A stretch of DNA of 64,000 bases from Chryseobacterium sp. ERMR1:04. Its GTDB lineage: Bacteria; Bacteroidota; Bacteroidia; Flavobacteriales; Weeksellaceae. Below, piece by piece: positions 38,974-47,850 of the stretch; the first letter of the stretch is position 1, and each line of letters opens with the position of its first letter. The DNA lies in NCBI RefSeq assembly GCF_001297705.1, contig NZ_LIRF01000003.1, positions 434,001-498,000 of the forward strand. The letters run 5' to 3'. The notes under the pieces were generated by a model. The model worked only from the letters and a program-made list of their open reading frames with translations. It searched no databases and was not told the DNA's origin. Both the position numbers and the translations under genes were made by a program.

Positions 38974-40167
38974 ATGCAGATGAGCGCTTCTAACGGTATT
39001 TCGCGTACTGTAATTTGGCTAATGGCCATTATTTCCGGACTTGTAGTGGCCAACAATTATTACAACCAACCTTTATTGGGACTTATTTCGAAAGATTTAA
39101 ATGTTTCTGAAAGTGCAGCCAGTCGAATTTCTATGCTTACTCAAATAGGATATGCGATTGGATTATTAATGATTGTTCCTTTGGGAGATAAATTTTTCCG
39201 CAAAAGATTAATTTTGATTGATTTATTTTTAGTTTTTGGATCATTATTGTGGATGACATTTGCAACCCAGTTATGGATGTTGTATGCTGCAAGTTTACTG
39301 ATTGGAGTGACGTCTGTAATTCCCCAATTATTTATCCCGATTGCCGCAGAACTATCGTCTGATAAAGAAAAATCTTCCAATATCGGAACCGTGATGTCGG
39401 GCTTATTATTAGGAATTCTTTTGTCAAGATTTATAGGCGGAATTGTAGGCGATGTCTGGGGATGGAGAGCGATGTTTGGAATCGCTGCAGGACTGATGAT
39501 CTTGGTTTGGTTTGCCGTTTACAAAATGCTACCCGAGATGCAACCTAATTTTAAAGGAACCTATAAAGAATTGATGCGTTCTGTGGGACACTTAGCTAAA
39601 ACACAGCCTATTTTACAGTTGGCTTCATTCCGTGGCGCGATGGCATTTGGGTCGATGTGTGCTTTGTTTACAACATTGGTTTTTCACATGGAGAAACCGC
39701 CATTCAATGCAGGGGCATCCGTTGTAGGAAGCTTCGGATTAGCTGGTGCAGTGGGTGCTTTAGCTGCTGCGAAAGTTGGGAAACTTCAAAAATTCTTAGA
39801 TATCAACAGAATTATTTCTTATTCTTTATTGGTTGTGTTGGGAAGTTGGGCGTTCACGTATTTTGGAGGCGAAACGTATTGGGGACTGATTGTAGGCGTA
39901 ATCCTTGTGGACTTAGGTGTACAATCGAGTCACATTATGAATCAAACCAATTACTTTTTAATAAAATCTAATGCCGTCAACAGATTAAACACCGTTTATA
40001 TGGTGTGTTATTTCATCGGCGGATCATTAGGAACATGGCTGGCTTCAATCGCATGGCAATATGCGCAATGGGACGGTGTTTGTTTCGTGGGAGCATCCTT
40101 TGGTCTATTGGCCTTGATTGCTCATATCCTGTTCTGTAACAAGGTGAATAAAGAGACTGGAAACTAG
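38974..40167 (+). CDS. MFS transporter
   Basis: A 397-residue major facilitator transporter with 12 hydrophobic segments. The loop 2-3 signature is GDKFFRKRLILID, segment 1 ends VVANNYYNQPLLG, and IRLQ-like and GSLGTWLASIAWQYAQWDG blocks are near the C-terminus. It looks like the YdhP/YfcJ-type exporters that are common in Bacteroidota. It lies divergent from a repeat-rich gap and converges on an HxlR regulator. The substrate is unknown; export of a toxic small molecule is a usual role. Confidence 0.88.
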   Translation: MQMSASNGISRTVIWLMAIISGLVVANNYYNQPLLGLISKDLNVSESAASRISMLTQIGYAIGLLMIVPLGDKFFRKRLILIDLFLVFGSLLWMTFATQLWMLYAASLLIGVTSVIPQLFIPIAAELSSDKEKSSNIGTVMSGLLLGILLSRFIGGIVGDVWGWRAMFGIAAGLMILVWFAVYKMLPEMQPNFKGTYKELMRSVGHLAKTQPILQLASFRGAMAFGSMCALFTTLVFHMEKPPFNAGASVVGSFGLAGAVGALAAAKVGKLQKFLDINRIISYSLLVVLGSWAFTYFGGETYWGLIVGVILVDLGVQSSHIMNQTNYFLIKSNAVNRLNTVYMVCYFIGGSLGTWLASIAWQYAQWDGVCFVGASFGLLALIAHILFCNKVNKETGN

Positions 40168-40203
40168 ATTCTTTTAAAGTTTAAAATATTTCAATAAATC
40201 TCA

Positions 40204-40587
40204 TTAATTTTCATCAACTTCCAATAGCTGCTCTTGGATTAATTTTTTGTGCTTTTTTCCCCAATCTTCCAACTGTCTCCAAATAGGAATCAGATCTCTG
40301 GCTATTTCTGTTAATTCATAATCTACCCTTGGAGGAACTTGGGCATACACAGTCCTTTTTAGTAAACCATCTTTTTCCATTTCTCTTAAATGTAGGGTAA
40401 GCATTCTCTCTGTGATTCCTGAAATTCGGTCTCTGATCTCACTGAAACGCAATTTGCCGTTTTCAAGCTTACATAAGATCAAGAGTTTCCATCTTCCTCC
40501 AGTTTTGCAAACCGCATACGTTAAATCACATTCCGTAATGTATTGTGAATTAATACTGTTCGTTGAGTTTTCCTTTTTCTTTGCCAT
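40204..40587 (-). CDS. HxlR-family winged-helix regulator
   Basis: A 127-residue regulator. The pattern CDLTYAVCKTGGRWKLLILC, then KLRFSEIRDRISGITERMLT, LHLREMEKDGLLKRTVYAQV and PPRVDYELTEIARDLIPI is the full HxlR domain. An N-terminal Cys in the ECDLTYAV position is the one used for redox or electrophile sensing in YodB/HypR-type members. It is divergent from an esterase/MFS pair and likely represses them. A palindrome resembling the YodB operator touches its start codon, so autoregulation is plausible. Confidence 0.92.
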   Translation of the reverse strand: MAKKKENSTNSINSQYITECDLTYAVCKTGGRWKLLILCKLENGKLRFSEIRDRISGITERMLTLHLREMEKDGLLKRTVYAQVPPRVDYELTEIARDLIPIWRQLEDWGKKHKKLIQEQLLEVDEN

Positions 40588-40607
40588 TACTTACAAATTT
40601 GTTAGTA
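40588..40607. promoter_or_regulatory. HxlR/YodB-type operator palindrome
   Basis: TACTTACAAATTTGTTAGTA: arms TACTTACAAA and TTTGTTAGTA match at 9 of 10 positions. The right part resembles the YodB consensus TACTWTTTGWTAGTA. It directly precedes the HxlR start codon. A weaker palindrome, ACTGTGTACAGT, follows at 40619-40630. Confidence 0.65.
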
Positions 40608-40631
40608 CCATACAATTAACTGTGTACAGTG

Positions 40632-40659
40632 CAAATTTAGGGTTTGTTTTTTACTTTTG
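40632..40659. promoter_or_regulatory. Divergent -7 elements
   Basis: On the minus strand TAAATTTG (40639-40632) faces the HxlR gene; on the plus strand TACTTTTG (40652-40659) precedes the esterase gene by 20 bases. Both match TAnnTTTG; -33 elements are not clear. Confidence 0.5.
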
Positions 40660-40679
40660 CTCCCTCAAAATAAATAAAC

Positions 40680-41684
40680 GTGCAGAAAATAATAGGAACG
40701 CTTCTCATTCTGGGAACTATTTCCTGTAAAAACATCAGTAATACCAAAAGAGAAACAAATATGCAATTAACCACTACAATAGGTAAAGTACTAGACTATT
40801 TACCAAAAATAGAAGTATTCGACAGTCAGAATCCTTTAGAGATTAGTCGAAAAAATTATGAGATCATGACTCAGCAACTGAGTGGTAAAAAAGAACCGGT
40901 TGCAATAATCGAAGAACTAAATATTCCGGAAGAAGATCATCAAGTCCCAGTTAGAATATACAGACCTAAAGGCGTCACTTCAAAATCGCCTGCTATTATT
41001 TACATTCATGGGGGTTGGTTTATTTCCGGTGGTTATGAAACTCATGATGCAATCGCCAGAAAATTAGCGAATGCAACAGGTGCCGTAATTTTGTTTGTAG
41101 ATTACCGTCTTGCGCCTGAACATCCTTTTCCTGCCGGATTAAATGATTGTAAAACGGCTGCTGAATGGCTTATCCATAATGCTGAAAAATTAGGAATTGA
41201 TTCTCAAAAAATCGGGATTATTGGGGACAGCGCAGGGGGAACTTTAGCCACAGCTTTAACGACTCAATTGGGAAATCAATTACAATTTCAGGTTTTAATT
41301 TATCCTGCCGCTGATAATACGCTCAACACAACATCTTGGGAAACTTATCAAGACGGTCCGGTTCTTAATAAAGAGTGGGGATCACAAGCATGGAAATGGT
41401 ATTTATCATCCGAAGAAGACCAAAAGAATCCATTAGCTGTTCCTATGTTAATAAAAGATTTTACAGAAACCCCTCCCACGTTGGTTATCGTGGCAGAACA
41501 TGATCCTTTAAGAGATGAAGGTGAAGAACTGGCCCAACATATGAAAGACTCGGGAATCTCAGTGAAAACCAGCCTTTATAAAAATATGGTTCATGGGTTT
41601 ATGCACATGGGAATTATTCTCGATGAAACACAATCTGCCATTGAAGAAATCGCAGAATTTACAACTGAAAATTTAGAAAAATAA
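40680..41684 (+). CDS. Lipoprotein alpha/beta hydrolase (HSL family)
   Basis: A 334-residue esterase of the hormone-sensitive-lipase family. The HGGW oxyanion motif (IIYIHGGWFISGG), nucleophile S184 in IGDSAGG, Asp in VAEHDPLRDEGEEL and His in VHGFMHMG form the catalytic set. The N-terminus (LLILGTISC, Cys16) looks like a lipoprotein signal. The start is GTG at 40680, 20 bases after a -7 element. It would hydrolyse short-chain esters, from the periplasmic face. It is followed after 13 bases by an MFS exporter, and both are probably controlled by the divergent HxlR regulator. Confidence 0.88.
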   Translation: MQKIIGTLLILGTISCKNISNTKRETNMQLTTTIGKVLDYLPKIEVFDSQNPLEISRKNYEIMTQQLSGKKEPVAIIEELNIPEEDHQVPVRIYRPKGVTSKSPAIIYIHGGWFISGGYETHDAIARKLANATGAVILFVDYRLAPEHPFPAGLNDCKTAAEWLIHNAEKLGIDSQKIGIIGDSAGGTLATALTTQLGNQLQFQVLIYPAADNTLNTTSWETYQDGPVLNKEWGSQAWKWYLSSEEDQKNPLAVPMLIKDFTETPPTLVIVAEHDPLRDEGEELAQHMKDSGISVKTSLYKNMVHGFMHMGIILDETQSAIEEIAEFTTENLEK

Positions 41685-41697
41685 TAGACTTAAAAAA

Positions 41698-42863
41698 ATG
41701 AAAAAATTCGCATATATAGGATGTTTGGGCTTTCTGGCCGTTATTACTACCGAGTTCGGTGTGATTGGTATTCTTCCTCAGATAGCAGAGCATTATCAAA
41801 TCAGTATCGATAAGGCTGGGTATTTATTAAGTGCTTTTGCGTTGATTATTGCGCTTACAGGACCTTTTATGACATTACTAATGTCAGGATTTGACCGTAA
41901 AAAAGTAATGTTTGCTGCCATATTTATGTTTCTGATCACGGGAGTTGTTTCCTCATTTTCGCCCCCTTTCTGGTTGCTGATGTTGGTCAGAATATTGCCT
42001 GCCTTTTTACAGCCTGTTTATATTGCCAGTGCTTTATCGGTTGCAGTCTCTAACGCCGATAAAAAACACAGCAATGAATTGATGGGGATTGTATTCAGCG
42101 GTGTTGCACTGGCTATGGTAACTACGGTTCCTTTTGCGACATGGCTATCAAGTGTTTGGTCTTGGGAATCTTCTTTTATCGTTCAGTCTGTTGTGAGTGT
42201 AATTGCTTTGGCAGGAATTTATTTTTTACTGCCTCCAATGCCTGTAAAAGAGAAAAAATCTTACGGAAGTCAGCTTAAAATATTAGCACAGCCTACGTTT
42301 ATCATCAGTACGCTGATGAACTTTTTCATGATTACGGCTTGGTTTTCTACCTACAGTTATTTTGCAGATTATCTGAACAAAGCAAAAGGAATGGACAGCA
42401 CAATGATTAGCTATATGCTTTTTCTATTCGGGATCATCGGCGTTTTTTCCAATTGGATCTCAGGAAAAATGCTCAATAAAATATAACCGGAACCACCGCC
42501 TTTTTCCTTTCCGGAACTATTTTAGTCCCAGTTTTATTATACTTTTCAGATGGAAATTTACTGGCAACGATTGTGGTCATTGGTATTTGGGGCTTTCTTT
42601 ATTCTCCAAGTTTCCTTAACGCTTCCACTTATATGATCTCTTCAGTACCTCAATCATTGGAATTTGCCAACAGCCTGGCAACTTCATTCGGTAATTTAGG
42701 CGTAACCCTTGGAACAACGGTGGGCGGATGGATGATCATCACAAAAGGGGTAGAATTTAATCCTTGGATTGGAGTTGTTTTCGGGATTCTGGCCTTCATT
42801 ATGATAGGAGTGAGAAGCCTGTTGGAACGCAGAGAAAAAACTGTGGTACTATGCGGGGAATAA
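41698..42863 (+). pseudogene. MFS transporter (DHA1/AraJ-like), frameshifted
   Basis: The first frame (41698-42486, 262 codons) has segments 1-8, including FLAVITTEFGVIGILPQIAE and TYSYFADYLNKAKGMD. It ends prematurely after GKMLNKI. The matching continuation (TGTTAFFLSGTILVPVLLYF, then the frame at 42573-42863) is shifted. Adding one A to the run at 42478-42481 restores LNKNITGTTAFF and a 388-residue protein, a normal length. If the sequence is right, the gene is inactive. The substrate is unknown; partner esterase and HxlR regulator suggest detoxification. Confidence 0.88.
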
Positions 42864-42970
42864 ACCGGAATATATTTGGTCGAAATAGCCAGATATATTA
42901 ACTTTGATTGACTTAAAATAAGTGAAGAAATCTTTACAGAAGATTCATTAAAGTATTAAAATAAGAAAAA

Positions 42971-43669
42971 ATGAAAGTAGAAATCTGGTCGGATGTAATG
43001 TGTCCGTTTTGCTATATAGGAAAACATAATTTTGAACAGGCGCTTGAGAAATTGCCATTCAAAGATGAAGTAGAAGTAGAGTGGAAGAGCTTTCAGTTGG
43101 ACCCGACGTTAGATCCTTCGGAAACAAAAACAACCACTGAATATTTTAAAGAAAAGAAAGGGTTTCCTGATGCTCAGGCTAAGCAAATGATTGGTCAGGT
43201 AGCACAGATGGGAGCGATGTCGGGAATTAATTTTAATTTTGAAAAAGCATTAATTACCAATACATTTTCATCCCATAAATTGATTCATTTAGCTAAAAAA
43301 CACAACAAAGCTTCCGAAGCAGAAGAAGCTTTATTTGAAGCACATTTTCTGGAAGGTAAAAATGTTGGAGATCTTGAAGTACTGGTTTCTATTGCTGGAA
43401 AATTAGGAATTGATCAGGAAGAAGCAAGACAGGTTTTAAGTTCTGATGAATTTAATAATGAAGTAAATCAGGATATTACAGATGCAAAAAGTAATGGCAT
43501 TAGCGGTGTTCCGTTTTTTATTCTGAATGGGAAATATGCGGTTTCAGGTGCACAGCCTGTAGAAGCTTTTGCAGAAGCCCTTCAACAGACCTATAAAGAA
43601 ACTGTAGTTCCTTTTAAAGATATTTCTAATGGTGGAGCTTCTTGTGATGCCGATGGTTGCAGCATTTAA
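42971..43669 (+). CDS. DsbA-family oxidoreductase (FrnE-like)
   Basis: A 232-residue thioredoxin-fold protein without signal peptide, so cytoplasmic. Active site CPFC is at residues 11-14 (IWSDVMCPFCYIGK); the helical insertion and the cis-Pro loop GISGVPFFILNGKYAVSGAQ fit the FrnE group (~215-235 residues). The C-terminus has an unusual Cys pair (GGASCDADGCSI), as in some FrnE relatives that bind metal. It probably acts in redox stress. It is followed by a nucleosidase gene after 12 bases. Confidence 0.9.
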   Translation: MKVEIWSDVMCPFCYIGKHNFEQALEKLPFKDEVEVEWKSFQLDPTLDPSETKTTTEYFKEKKGFPDAQAKQMIGQVAQMGAMSGINFNFEKALITNTFSSHKLIHLAKKHNKASEAEEALFEAHFLEGKNVGDLEVLVSIAGKLGIDQEEARQVLSSDEFNNEVNQDITDAKSNGISGVPFFILNGKYAVSGAQPVEAFAEALQQTYKETVVPFKDISNGGASCDADGCSI

Positions 43670-43681
43670 CATTCCTATTTC

Positions 43682-44263
43682 ATGATAAAAATAAACGACG
43701 AACTTCATTATTCGGTTTCCGATACGCTTTTTGTTTTTGCTTTAGATTCAGAAGCTGGGGAAGATTTTAACGATAAAAATAAATTGGTTACAGGAATTGG
43801 TAAAGTAAATGCAGCCATGGAATTAACCAAAGAAATTCATCTCAGAAAACCAAAATTGATTGTAAATTTAGGTTCGGCAGGAAGCAAAAGTTTTAATAAA
43901 GGCGAAGTTATTTGCTGTACAAAATTTATCCAGCGAGATATGGATGTAAGAGGTCTTGGATTCAGTTTATATGAAACCCCGTTGTCTGGAATTCCGCCTG
44001 TGTTGGAATATGGTTTGAAAAAGCATGAGCTAAAAGAAGGCGTTTGCGGAAGCGGTGACAGCTTTGAAATGAATCATTCAGAAACCGATTATAATATTGT
44101 AGATATGGAAGCCTATCCATTAGCATTGATTGCAATGAAAGAGAACATTCCGTTTCTATGTTTAAAATATATCTCAGATGACGCCGGAAGCGATGCAGCA
44201 GACGATTGGGCTGTACAGGTACATTTGGCTTCTGAGGCTTTTAAGAAAATACTATTCTCCTAA
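43682..44263 (+). CDS. Nucleosidase/phosphorylase-superfamily protein (MTA/SAH nucleosidase-like)
   Basis: A 193-residue protein. It has the purine-nucleosidase frame: VTGIGKVNAAMELTKEI, LIVNLGSAGSKSFNKGEV and the substrate motif NIVDMEAYPLALIAMKENIP, with a final Asp in ISDDAGSDAADDW (catalytic acid). It is shorter than standard MTA/SAH nucleosidase (~230 residues), as are related '5'-nucleosidases' in Bacteroidota. It would cleave a purine-type nucleoside in the cytoplasm. A terminator follows directly. Confidence 0.82.
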   Translation: MIKINDELHYSVSDTLFVFALDSEAGEDFNDKNKLVTGIGKVNAAMELTKEIHLRKPKLIVNLGSAGSKSFNKGEVICCTKFIQRDMDVRGLGFSLYETPLSGIPPVLEYGLKKHELKEGVCGSGDSFEMNHSETDYNIVDMEAYPLALIAMKENIPFLCLKYISDDAGSDAADDWAVQVHLASEAFKKILFS

Positions 44264-44273
44264 AATTATATAC

Positions 44274-44305
44274 AAATCCTGAAGTTTTTCTTCAGGATTT
44301 TGTTT
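44274..44305 (+). terminator. Intrinsic terminator after the nucleosidase
   Basis: AAATCCTGAAG and CTTCAGGATTT form a perfect 11-base stem with a TTTTT loop and a TGTTTT tail. It overlaps the longest reading of the next frame, so it argues for the later start chosen there. Confidence 0.92.
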
Positions 44306-44338
44306 TCAATTTGTATTTTTACGTTTCTGCTCCATTTT

Positions 44339-45133
44339 ATGAAAGTCAACTTCTATCAGCCCATTCATCCTATTCTTAAGAAATATATTGAAGGATATTA
44401 TTTTATGTCTAAAGATGAATCTCAGGAGCCTATCAAATACCTTACGTTTCCCGACAACTATTTTATTTTATCCGCTTGTCAAAATGTATCTATTGTTCAG
44501 GAAAAAGGATGGTTGAAAATTCATGAATCTTCATCAGAGAATCTAATCATTGATTTTGTTTCTCAATGTTCTGTCCCGACGGAAATTCTTTATCAACAGT
44601 CGATTAATGAAGTTACCGTTTACTTTAAACCGCTAGGAATGTATCACTTTTTTGAGGCAGATCAGAGTACAGATTTAAAGGCTAACATTCAGGATTCAGA
44701 TTTTAAAGAAATAATGGGTCAAATCTTAAAAGAATCCGACAGAAAAATGCAGATCCAATTACTGGAGGAGTATTGGCTTTTAAAATTTAAATTGAAAGAT
44801 TTAACCTTGGCTTCTGCCATCACGTATGATTTAGATTCTGAACTGAGCATCGAAGAAATCGCCACAAAAAATAAGATCACCAGACAATATGTAAATAAGG
44901 TTTCTAAAAGATATTTGGGCAAACCCGCTTCTGAATACAGAAAAATCCAGAGATTCAGAAAAGTTTTAATAACCAATAGGAAAGTGAAAAACCTTACCGA
45001 GCTTTCCTATGAAAACCTTTTTTATGACCAATCACATCTTATCAAAGACTTTAAAGAACTCACCAAGATAAACCCTAAAAAGTTTTTTGAAAATGTAGAT
45101 ACTGAGCAGAATAATATCTGGCTGTTTATTTAA
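44339..45133 (+). CDS. AraC-family transcriptional regulator
   Basis: A 264-residue regulator starting MKVNFYQPIHPILKKYIEGY. The N-terminal domain (YLTFPDNYFILSACQN, TEILYQQSINEVTVYFKPLG) is the Bacteroidota DUF6597-like sensor, and the HTH (ELSIEEIATKNKITRQYVNK and the YENLFYDQSHLIKDFKELTK motif) is at the C-terminus, ending TKINPKKFFEN. Upstream in-frame TTG at 44300 is rejected because it lies inside a terminator. The target is unknown. The 45134-45394 stretch after it shows no gene or clear element. Confidence 0.86.
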   Translation: MKVNFYQPIHPILKKYIEGYYFMSKDESQEPIKYLTFPDNYFILSACQNVSIVQEKGWLKIHESSSENLIIDFVSQCSVPTEILYQQSINEVTVYFKPLGMYHFFEADQSTDLKANIQDSDFKEIMGQILKESDRKMQIQLLEEYWLLKFKLKDLTLASAITYDLDSELSIEEIATKNKITRQYVNKVSKRYLGKPASEYRKIQRFRKVLITNRKVKNLTELSYENLFYDQSHLIKDFKELTKINPKKFFENVDTEQNNIWLFI

Positions 45134-45394
45134 TCTTACCCCTTCTCAGATTTTAAAATTTAGTCTTTGATGAAAAGATTATTATTGAATTTCACTACTA
45201 AGATGTGATTAAGAGGGTAAGAATATTAAGTTTCGCTTTGCTTTATGGCTTAGACATCTATTTTATTATTCTTAATTAAACTTCACTTCTTCAATGTTCT
45301 TAATGGTTTAAACTTTTTGATCTTTATATCTATCTTGTCCTGACTGATTTTATTTGAGTTTCCATTTTTACAATTTAAGTTTTATCCGTTCAAA

Positions 45395-45402
45395 TACCTT
45401 TG
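45395..45402 (+). promoter_or_regulatory. TAnnTTTG -7 element for the S41 protease gene
   Basis: TACCTTTG fits the consensus and lies 24 bases before the chosen start ATG. No good -33 TTG is present at the expected distance. Confidence 0.55.
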
Positions 45403-45425
45403 TTGAAACATTACATTCTTGTTCT

Positions 45426-46436
45426 ATGAAAAAATTAATCGCCGGAATTTTTCTATTCCATTCTATGATCTCTTATGCTCAGAGGGATAACACGACAAAA
45501 GTACTGTCTGATATTACAGATAAGGTAAAGCAATATTATATTGATAAGGATACTTATAAAAAGGTAGATTCTTTATTTCAAAGTGAAGTTAAGAAAGGGT
45601 CGTTTAACAATTTAACTCAAAAAGAATTCGCGGCATTGGTCACTGAAAAATTGAGAACAACTATTAAAGACAAACACTTTTTTGTTAAATATATTGAGAA
45701 CTATACCCCCGAAAAACAAGGAAATGAAAAGGAAATGGAGAAATTAAATAATTTTCATAACAGTCTTGAAAATTTCGGATTTGAACATGTTCAAAGATTA
45801 CAGGGAAATGTTGGTTACATCAATTTTAAAGGGTTTGCAGATCCTAAATCCAGTGCAAAAGTATTAGAATCTGCCATGAATTTTGTAGCGAATACCAATT
45901 CTCTAATCATTGACCTCAGAGAAAATGGAGGCGGAGATAACGGTATGCTTCTGTTGTTCTGCAGCTATTTTTTCAATAACAAAACCGATTTGTATACAAC
46001 CTATTCCAGATACAATAATACAACTGATCTTAACAGTACATTACCAAAGGTTTCTGGAGAGAAATATCTGAATAAAAAGGTATATATTCTGACAAGCAAC
46101 AAAACATTTTCTGCGGGGGAAGCCCTTGCTTATTTTTTAAAAGAATATAAATTAGCCGAAATAATTGGAGAAAAAACAGGTGGTGCAGCCAATCCTGTGA
46201 AGGATTTTATTATTCAGAATCAATACTTATTGCTTGTTCCGGCAGGTAAAGTTACGTCATCGGTAAGCCATAGCAATTGGGAACACATCGGGGTAAGTCC
46301 GGATCAGGAAACAAAAGTTGAGAATGCTTTAAAAGTCGCTCATGCAAAAGCCCTGCAGCATATTTTAAAAACAGATACAAAAACAGAATTAAGTATACCC
46401 GAAATAAAGAATCTTATTAATAAATTAGAGGAATAA
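45426..46436 (+). CDS. S41-family peptidase, exported
   Basis: A 336-residue tail-specific-protease-type peptidase. The signal peptide (MKKLIAGIFLFHSMISYAQ) decides the start at 45426; an upstream in-frame TTG at 45354 would bury it. The domain shows VGYINFKGFADPKSSAKVL, SLIIDLRENGGGDNGM, the nucleophile Ser in TSNKTFSAGEALAY and GEKTGGAANPVKDF. A PDZ domain is not evident, as in Bacteroidota 'IRBP-like' S41 proteins. It probably digests peptides in the periplasm. A GNAT gene follows with the ATG right after the stop. Confidence 0.87.
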   Translation: MKKLIAGIFLFHSMISYAQRDNTTKVLSDITDKVKQYYIDKDTYKKVDSLFQSEVKKGSFNNLTQKEFAALVTEKLRTTIKDKHFFVKYIENYTPEKQGNEKEMEKLNNFHNSLENFGFEHVQRLQGNVGYINFKGFADPKSSAKVLESAMNFVANTNSLIIDLRENGGGDNGMLLLFCSYFFNNKTDLYTTYSRYNNTTDLNSTLPKVSGEKYLNKKVYILTSNKTFSAGEALAYFLKEYKLAEIIGEKTGGAANPVKDFIIQNQYLLLVPAGKVTSSVSHSNWEHIGVSPDQETKVENALKVAHAKALQHILKTDTKTELSIPEIKNLINKLEE

Positions 46437-46964
46437 ATGAATAGAATGGCATCAATTATCATTAATAAAGCTTCTCTTGAAGATCTTGAAACCATACAAA
46501 ATCTCGGAATCCAAACGTTTTCTGAAACCTTTGCAGAAAATAATTCTGAAGAAGCAATGAAAACATATCTTGAAAAAAGCTTTAATACGGAAAAAATTAA
46601 ATCAGAACTCAATAATCCCGATTCATTTTTCTTTATCGCTTGGGAAGAAGATGATGCAATAGGATACTTGAAATTAAATTCCGGACAAGCTCAAACAGAA
46701 TTACAGGATGAAACTTCTCTTGAGATTGAGCGTATTTATGTTAAGAAAAGCCATCATGGCAAAAAAATCGGACAACTATTGTACGACAAAGCCTTGGAAA
46801 TAGCTCAACAGCACAAAAAATCATATGTATGGTTAGGTGTTTGGGAAGAAAATCTAAGAGCTGTACATTTCTACACGAAAAACGGTTTTGTTGAATTCGA
46901 TAAACATATTTTCAGGCTGGGAGATGATGAGCAGACCGATTTAATGATGAAAAAAATGCTGTAA
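46437..46964 (+). CDS. GNAT-family N-acetyltransferase
   Basis: A 175-residue acetyltransferase. The acetyl-CoA loop is in IYVKKSHHGKKIGQLLYDKA (R/Q-x-x-G-x-G/A type), followed by YVWLGVWEENLRAVHFYTKN and GFVEFDKHIFRLGDDEQTDL, typical of the RimI/spermidine-acetyltransferase group of Bacteroidota. The ATG immediately follows the protease stop and is preceded by GAGGAATAA, so co-translation is likely. It acetylates an unidentified amine or peptide in the cytoplasm. It converges on the PdeM gene with a 4-base gap. Confidence 0.88.
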   Translation: MNRMASIIINKASLEDLETIQNLGIQTFSETFAENNSEEAMKTYLEKSFNTEKIKSELNNPDSFFFIAWEEDDAIGYLKLNSGQAQTELQDETSLEIERIYVKKSHHGKKIGQLLYDKALEIAQQHKKSYVWLGVWEENLRAVHFYTKNGFVEFDKHIFRLGDDEQTDLMMKKML

Positions 46965-46968
46965 TACT

Positions 46969-47613
46969 CTAAATTTCATGAATTTCAGAATCTGTAAAAA
47001 CATAGAATCTTCCGCCTTTCGGAAGATTTTTTGTATCCAGTCCTGTAAACTCACTAAAAGCAGGAAGCAATAACTGATTTTCCGTTTGTACAAAGCAGGG
47101 AAGTCGTATTTTTTTTACAGCAGAATTAAGCACAATTCCGGGATGAATATGACCTGTAATCTGAAAACCTTCGATTGATTTATCAAAATCATGCACAAAA
47201 ATAAAATCATTAATTTTTAATTGATTAGCTCTAAAATCAAGGTCTAATTTCTGAACTAAAGTTTTTGAGATTCGGTCGTGATTTCCTTCAACGAGATAAA
47301 ATTTTATATTTGAATATTGGTTTTTCCATGTACAAAATTCATCAACATCAGAATTATCTCCGGCATGCAAAAGATCCCCAACAACAATGAATTTTTCAGG
47401 TTTAAAATATTCTATTAAAATTGATAATCGCTCTAAATCATTTTTCATGATATGATTCGCTAAGGCAATTCCGTTTTTTCTGAAATGAGCAGTTTTTCCG
47501 ATATGAAGATCAGATAAAATCAGGGCTTTTTCCTTTTTCCAAAACAGCGCACGTTGATTGGTTAAAGTGAAAGTTTCGTTTTGAATAATTGTATTTTTTG
47601 TTGCTAAATTCAT
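46969..47613 (-). CDS. pdeM: Ligase-associated DNA damage response endonuclease PdeM
   Basis: A 214-residue calcineurin-like phosphoesterase. The metal motifs are ILSDLHIGK (DxH), VGDLLHAGD (GD), VEGNHDRIS (GNHD), VHDFDKS and GHIHPG. This pattern and the company of ligase, helicase and exonuclease genes identify PdeM. It would nick or trim DNA during repair. It is the last gene of the minus-strand cluster, separated from the helicase by a 237-base gap containing a hairpin repeat. Confidence 0.9.
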   Translation of the reverse strand: MNLATKNTIIQNETFTLTNQRALFWKKEKALILSDLHIGKTAHFRKNGIALANHIMKNDLERLSILIEYFKPEKFIVVGDLLHAGDNSDVDEFCTWKNQYSNIKFYLVEGNHDRISKTLVQKLDLDFRANQLKINDFIFVHDFDKSIEGFQITGHIHPGIVLNSAVKKIRLPCFVQTENQLLLPAFSEFTGLDTKNLPKGGRFYVFTDSEIHEI

Positions 47614-47640
47614 TTATCTATCTTGTTTTAAAAACCGCCT

Positions 47641-47694
47641 GTCATTCTGAATGGAACAAAGTGTAATGAAGAATCTTCCCTTCGTCAGAATGAC
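47641..47694. repeat. Family C hairpin repeat
   Basis: GTCATTCTGA and TCAGAATGAC are the exact ends, with AAGAATCTTCC in the loop. It is the same design as at 19.2, 26.7 and 27.0 kb. The rest of the 47614-47850 gap contains an AAACCTGTTAGGTTT palindrome near 47762 and nothing coding. Confidence 0.8.
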
Positions 47695-47850
47695 AAACTT
47701 TGTGTATCCTTTTAATTCCTCAAAATACTTTTCCAGTAGAATGTTTGCTTATTTACCATAAAAACCTGTTAGGTTTAGAAATACACATAATTTATTAAGC
47801 ATTTTTTCATTACAAAACTCACTCTTGAAGTATTGACAATTAACCTTTTT

